7,430 nt of DNA from JAAZVM01 sp041642635 (lineage in GTDB: Bacteria > Patescibacteriota > Gracilibacteria > BD1-5 > UBA6164), in contig JBEPWB010000058.1 in NCBI GenBank assembly GCA_041642635.1, forward strand, positions 1-7,430. Direction: 5' to 3'. The notes below the pieces were generated by a model. That model did no database searches and was not told the DNA's origin. It was given only the letters and a program-made list of their open reading frames with translations. The position numbers and the translations under genes were made by a program. Below, piece by piece: positions 7,282 through 7,430 of the stretch (positions are counted from its first letter, which is position 1; each line of letters begins with the position of its first letter).

Positions 7282-7323
7282 AAAAAAGCAAGTAAAAAAA
7301 ATATTTTTTTACTTGCTTTTTTT
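7282..7323. terminator. long intrinsic terminator after the c-subunit gene
   Basis: A perfect 19-bp stem (7282-7300 with 7304-7322, core GCAAGT/ACTTGC) with a 3-base loop. A-runs on the left and T-runs on the right mean it could terminate transcription from both sides. It lies about 105 bases after the TAG stop. Confidence 0.9.
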
Positions 7324-7361
7324 GAATGATTAAATATACTTTTCGCGTTTTAATTTAATTG

Positions 7362-7367
7362 TATAAT
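7362..7367 (+). promoter_or_regulatory. putative -10 box of the last, partial gene
   Basis: TATAAT 16 bases before ATG 7384, after the terminator. It predicts a start near 7374 and a leader of about 10 nt, too short for a normal Shine-Dalgarno site. The upstream -35 region (near TTTCGC) matches the consensus poorly. Confidence 0.4.
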
Positions 7368-7383
7368 TTTTTAATACAACGAT

Positions 7384-7430
7384 ATGGAGATTTTGAATAA
7401 CTTTTTGTCAGCTTATATTCTCACATGAGA
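7384..7430 (+). CDS. start of an unidentified gene (3' partial)
   Basis: Only the first 15 residues are visible, MEILNNFLSAYILTG, with TGA at 7426-7428 read as Gly. The frame is open to the window edge. A terminator and a TATAAT box directly upstream support ATG 7384 as a real start of a new transcription unit. Too little is present to assign a function; whether it is another ATP synthase gene cannot be judged here. Confidence 0.5.

Overview
The window reads as a low-GC bacterial chromosome segment that uses genetic code 25, in which UGA encodes glycine. This points to Candidatus Absconditabacteria (SR1) or Gracilibacteria in the Patescibacteria/CPR. Six reading frames become whole, recognisable proteins only if TGA is read as Gly. 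All of them end in TAA or TAG, and in-frame TGA falls at family-conserved Gly positions, for example nearly every glycine of the c-subunit GxGxGxG helices. All genes lie on the + strand, and I saw no clear Shine-Dalgarno sequence in front of any start.

Region 1 (1-3653) is a sigma/membrane/secreted operon. It holds the 3' part of an ECF-type sigma factor with a hydrophobic C-terminal tail. Next comes a single-pass membrane protein in the anti-sigma position, with a very acidic outer linker and a four-Cys DUF333-like C-terminal domain. Last is a 760-aa secreted beta-propeller protein (PF09826-type motifs). A strong intrinsic terminator closes the operon. The order suggests an envelope-responsive regulatory unit.

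Region 2 (3664-4670) is the remnant of a secreted papain-fold (C10/C39-like) protease. The propeptide-like part and the His/Asn half survive. The start codon is unclear, the frame is shifted near 4283, no Cys-nucleophile segment is seen, and one likely Gly TGA has become TAA.

Region 3 (4694-5581) is an unrecognised 295-aa protein with a C-terminal membrane anchor and a probable internal duplication.

Region 4 (5618-5779) is non-coding. It has a promoter-like module with phased A-tracts, 40/41 identical to the one in front of the protease remnant. This is followed by an 18-bp hairpin and an intrinsic terminator, which looks like a small RNA gene or attenuator.

Region 5 (5836-7176) is the highlight: an F-type ATP synthase c subunit in which six complete hairpins (12 membrane helices) are fused into one 446-aa chain. 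Each hairpin keeps the ion-binding Glu exactly 33 residues after a Gln/Glu in its first helix, plus Ser/Thr and Tyr, as in Na+-binding c-rings. Odd and even hairpins differ systematically, so the gene looks like three copies of a two-hairpin unit. It is flanked by terminators and appears to be transcribed alone. A 19-bp terminator hairpin follows, then the start of another gene (7384 onward) that runs off the window.
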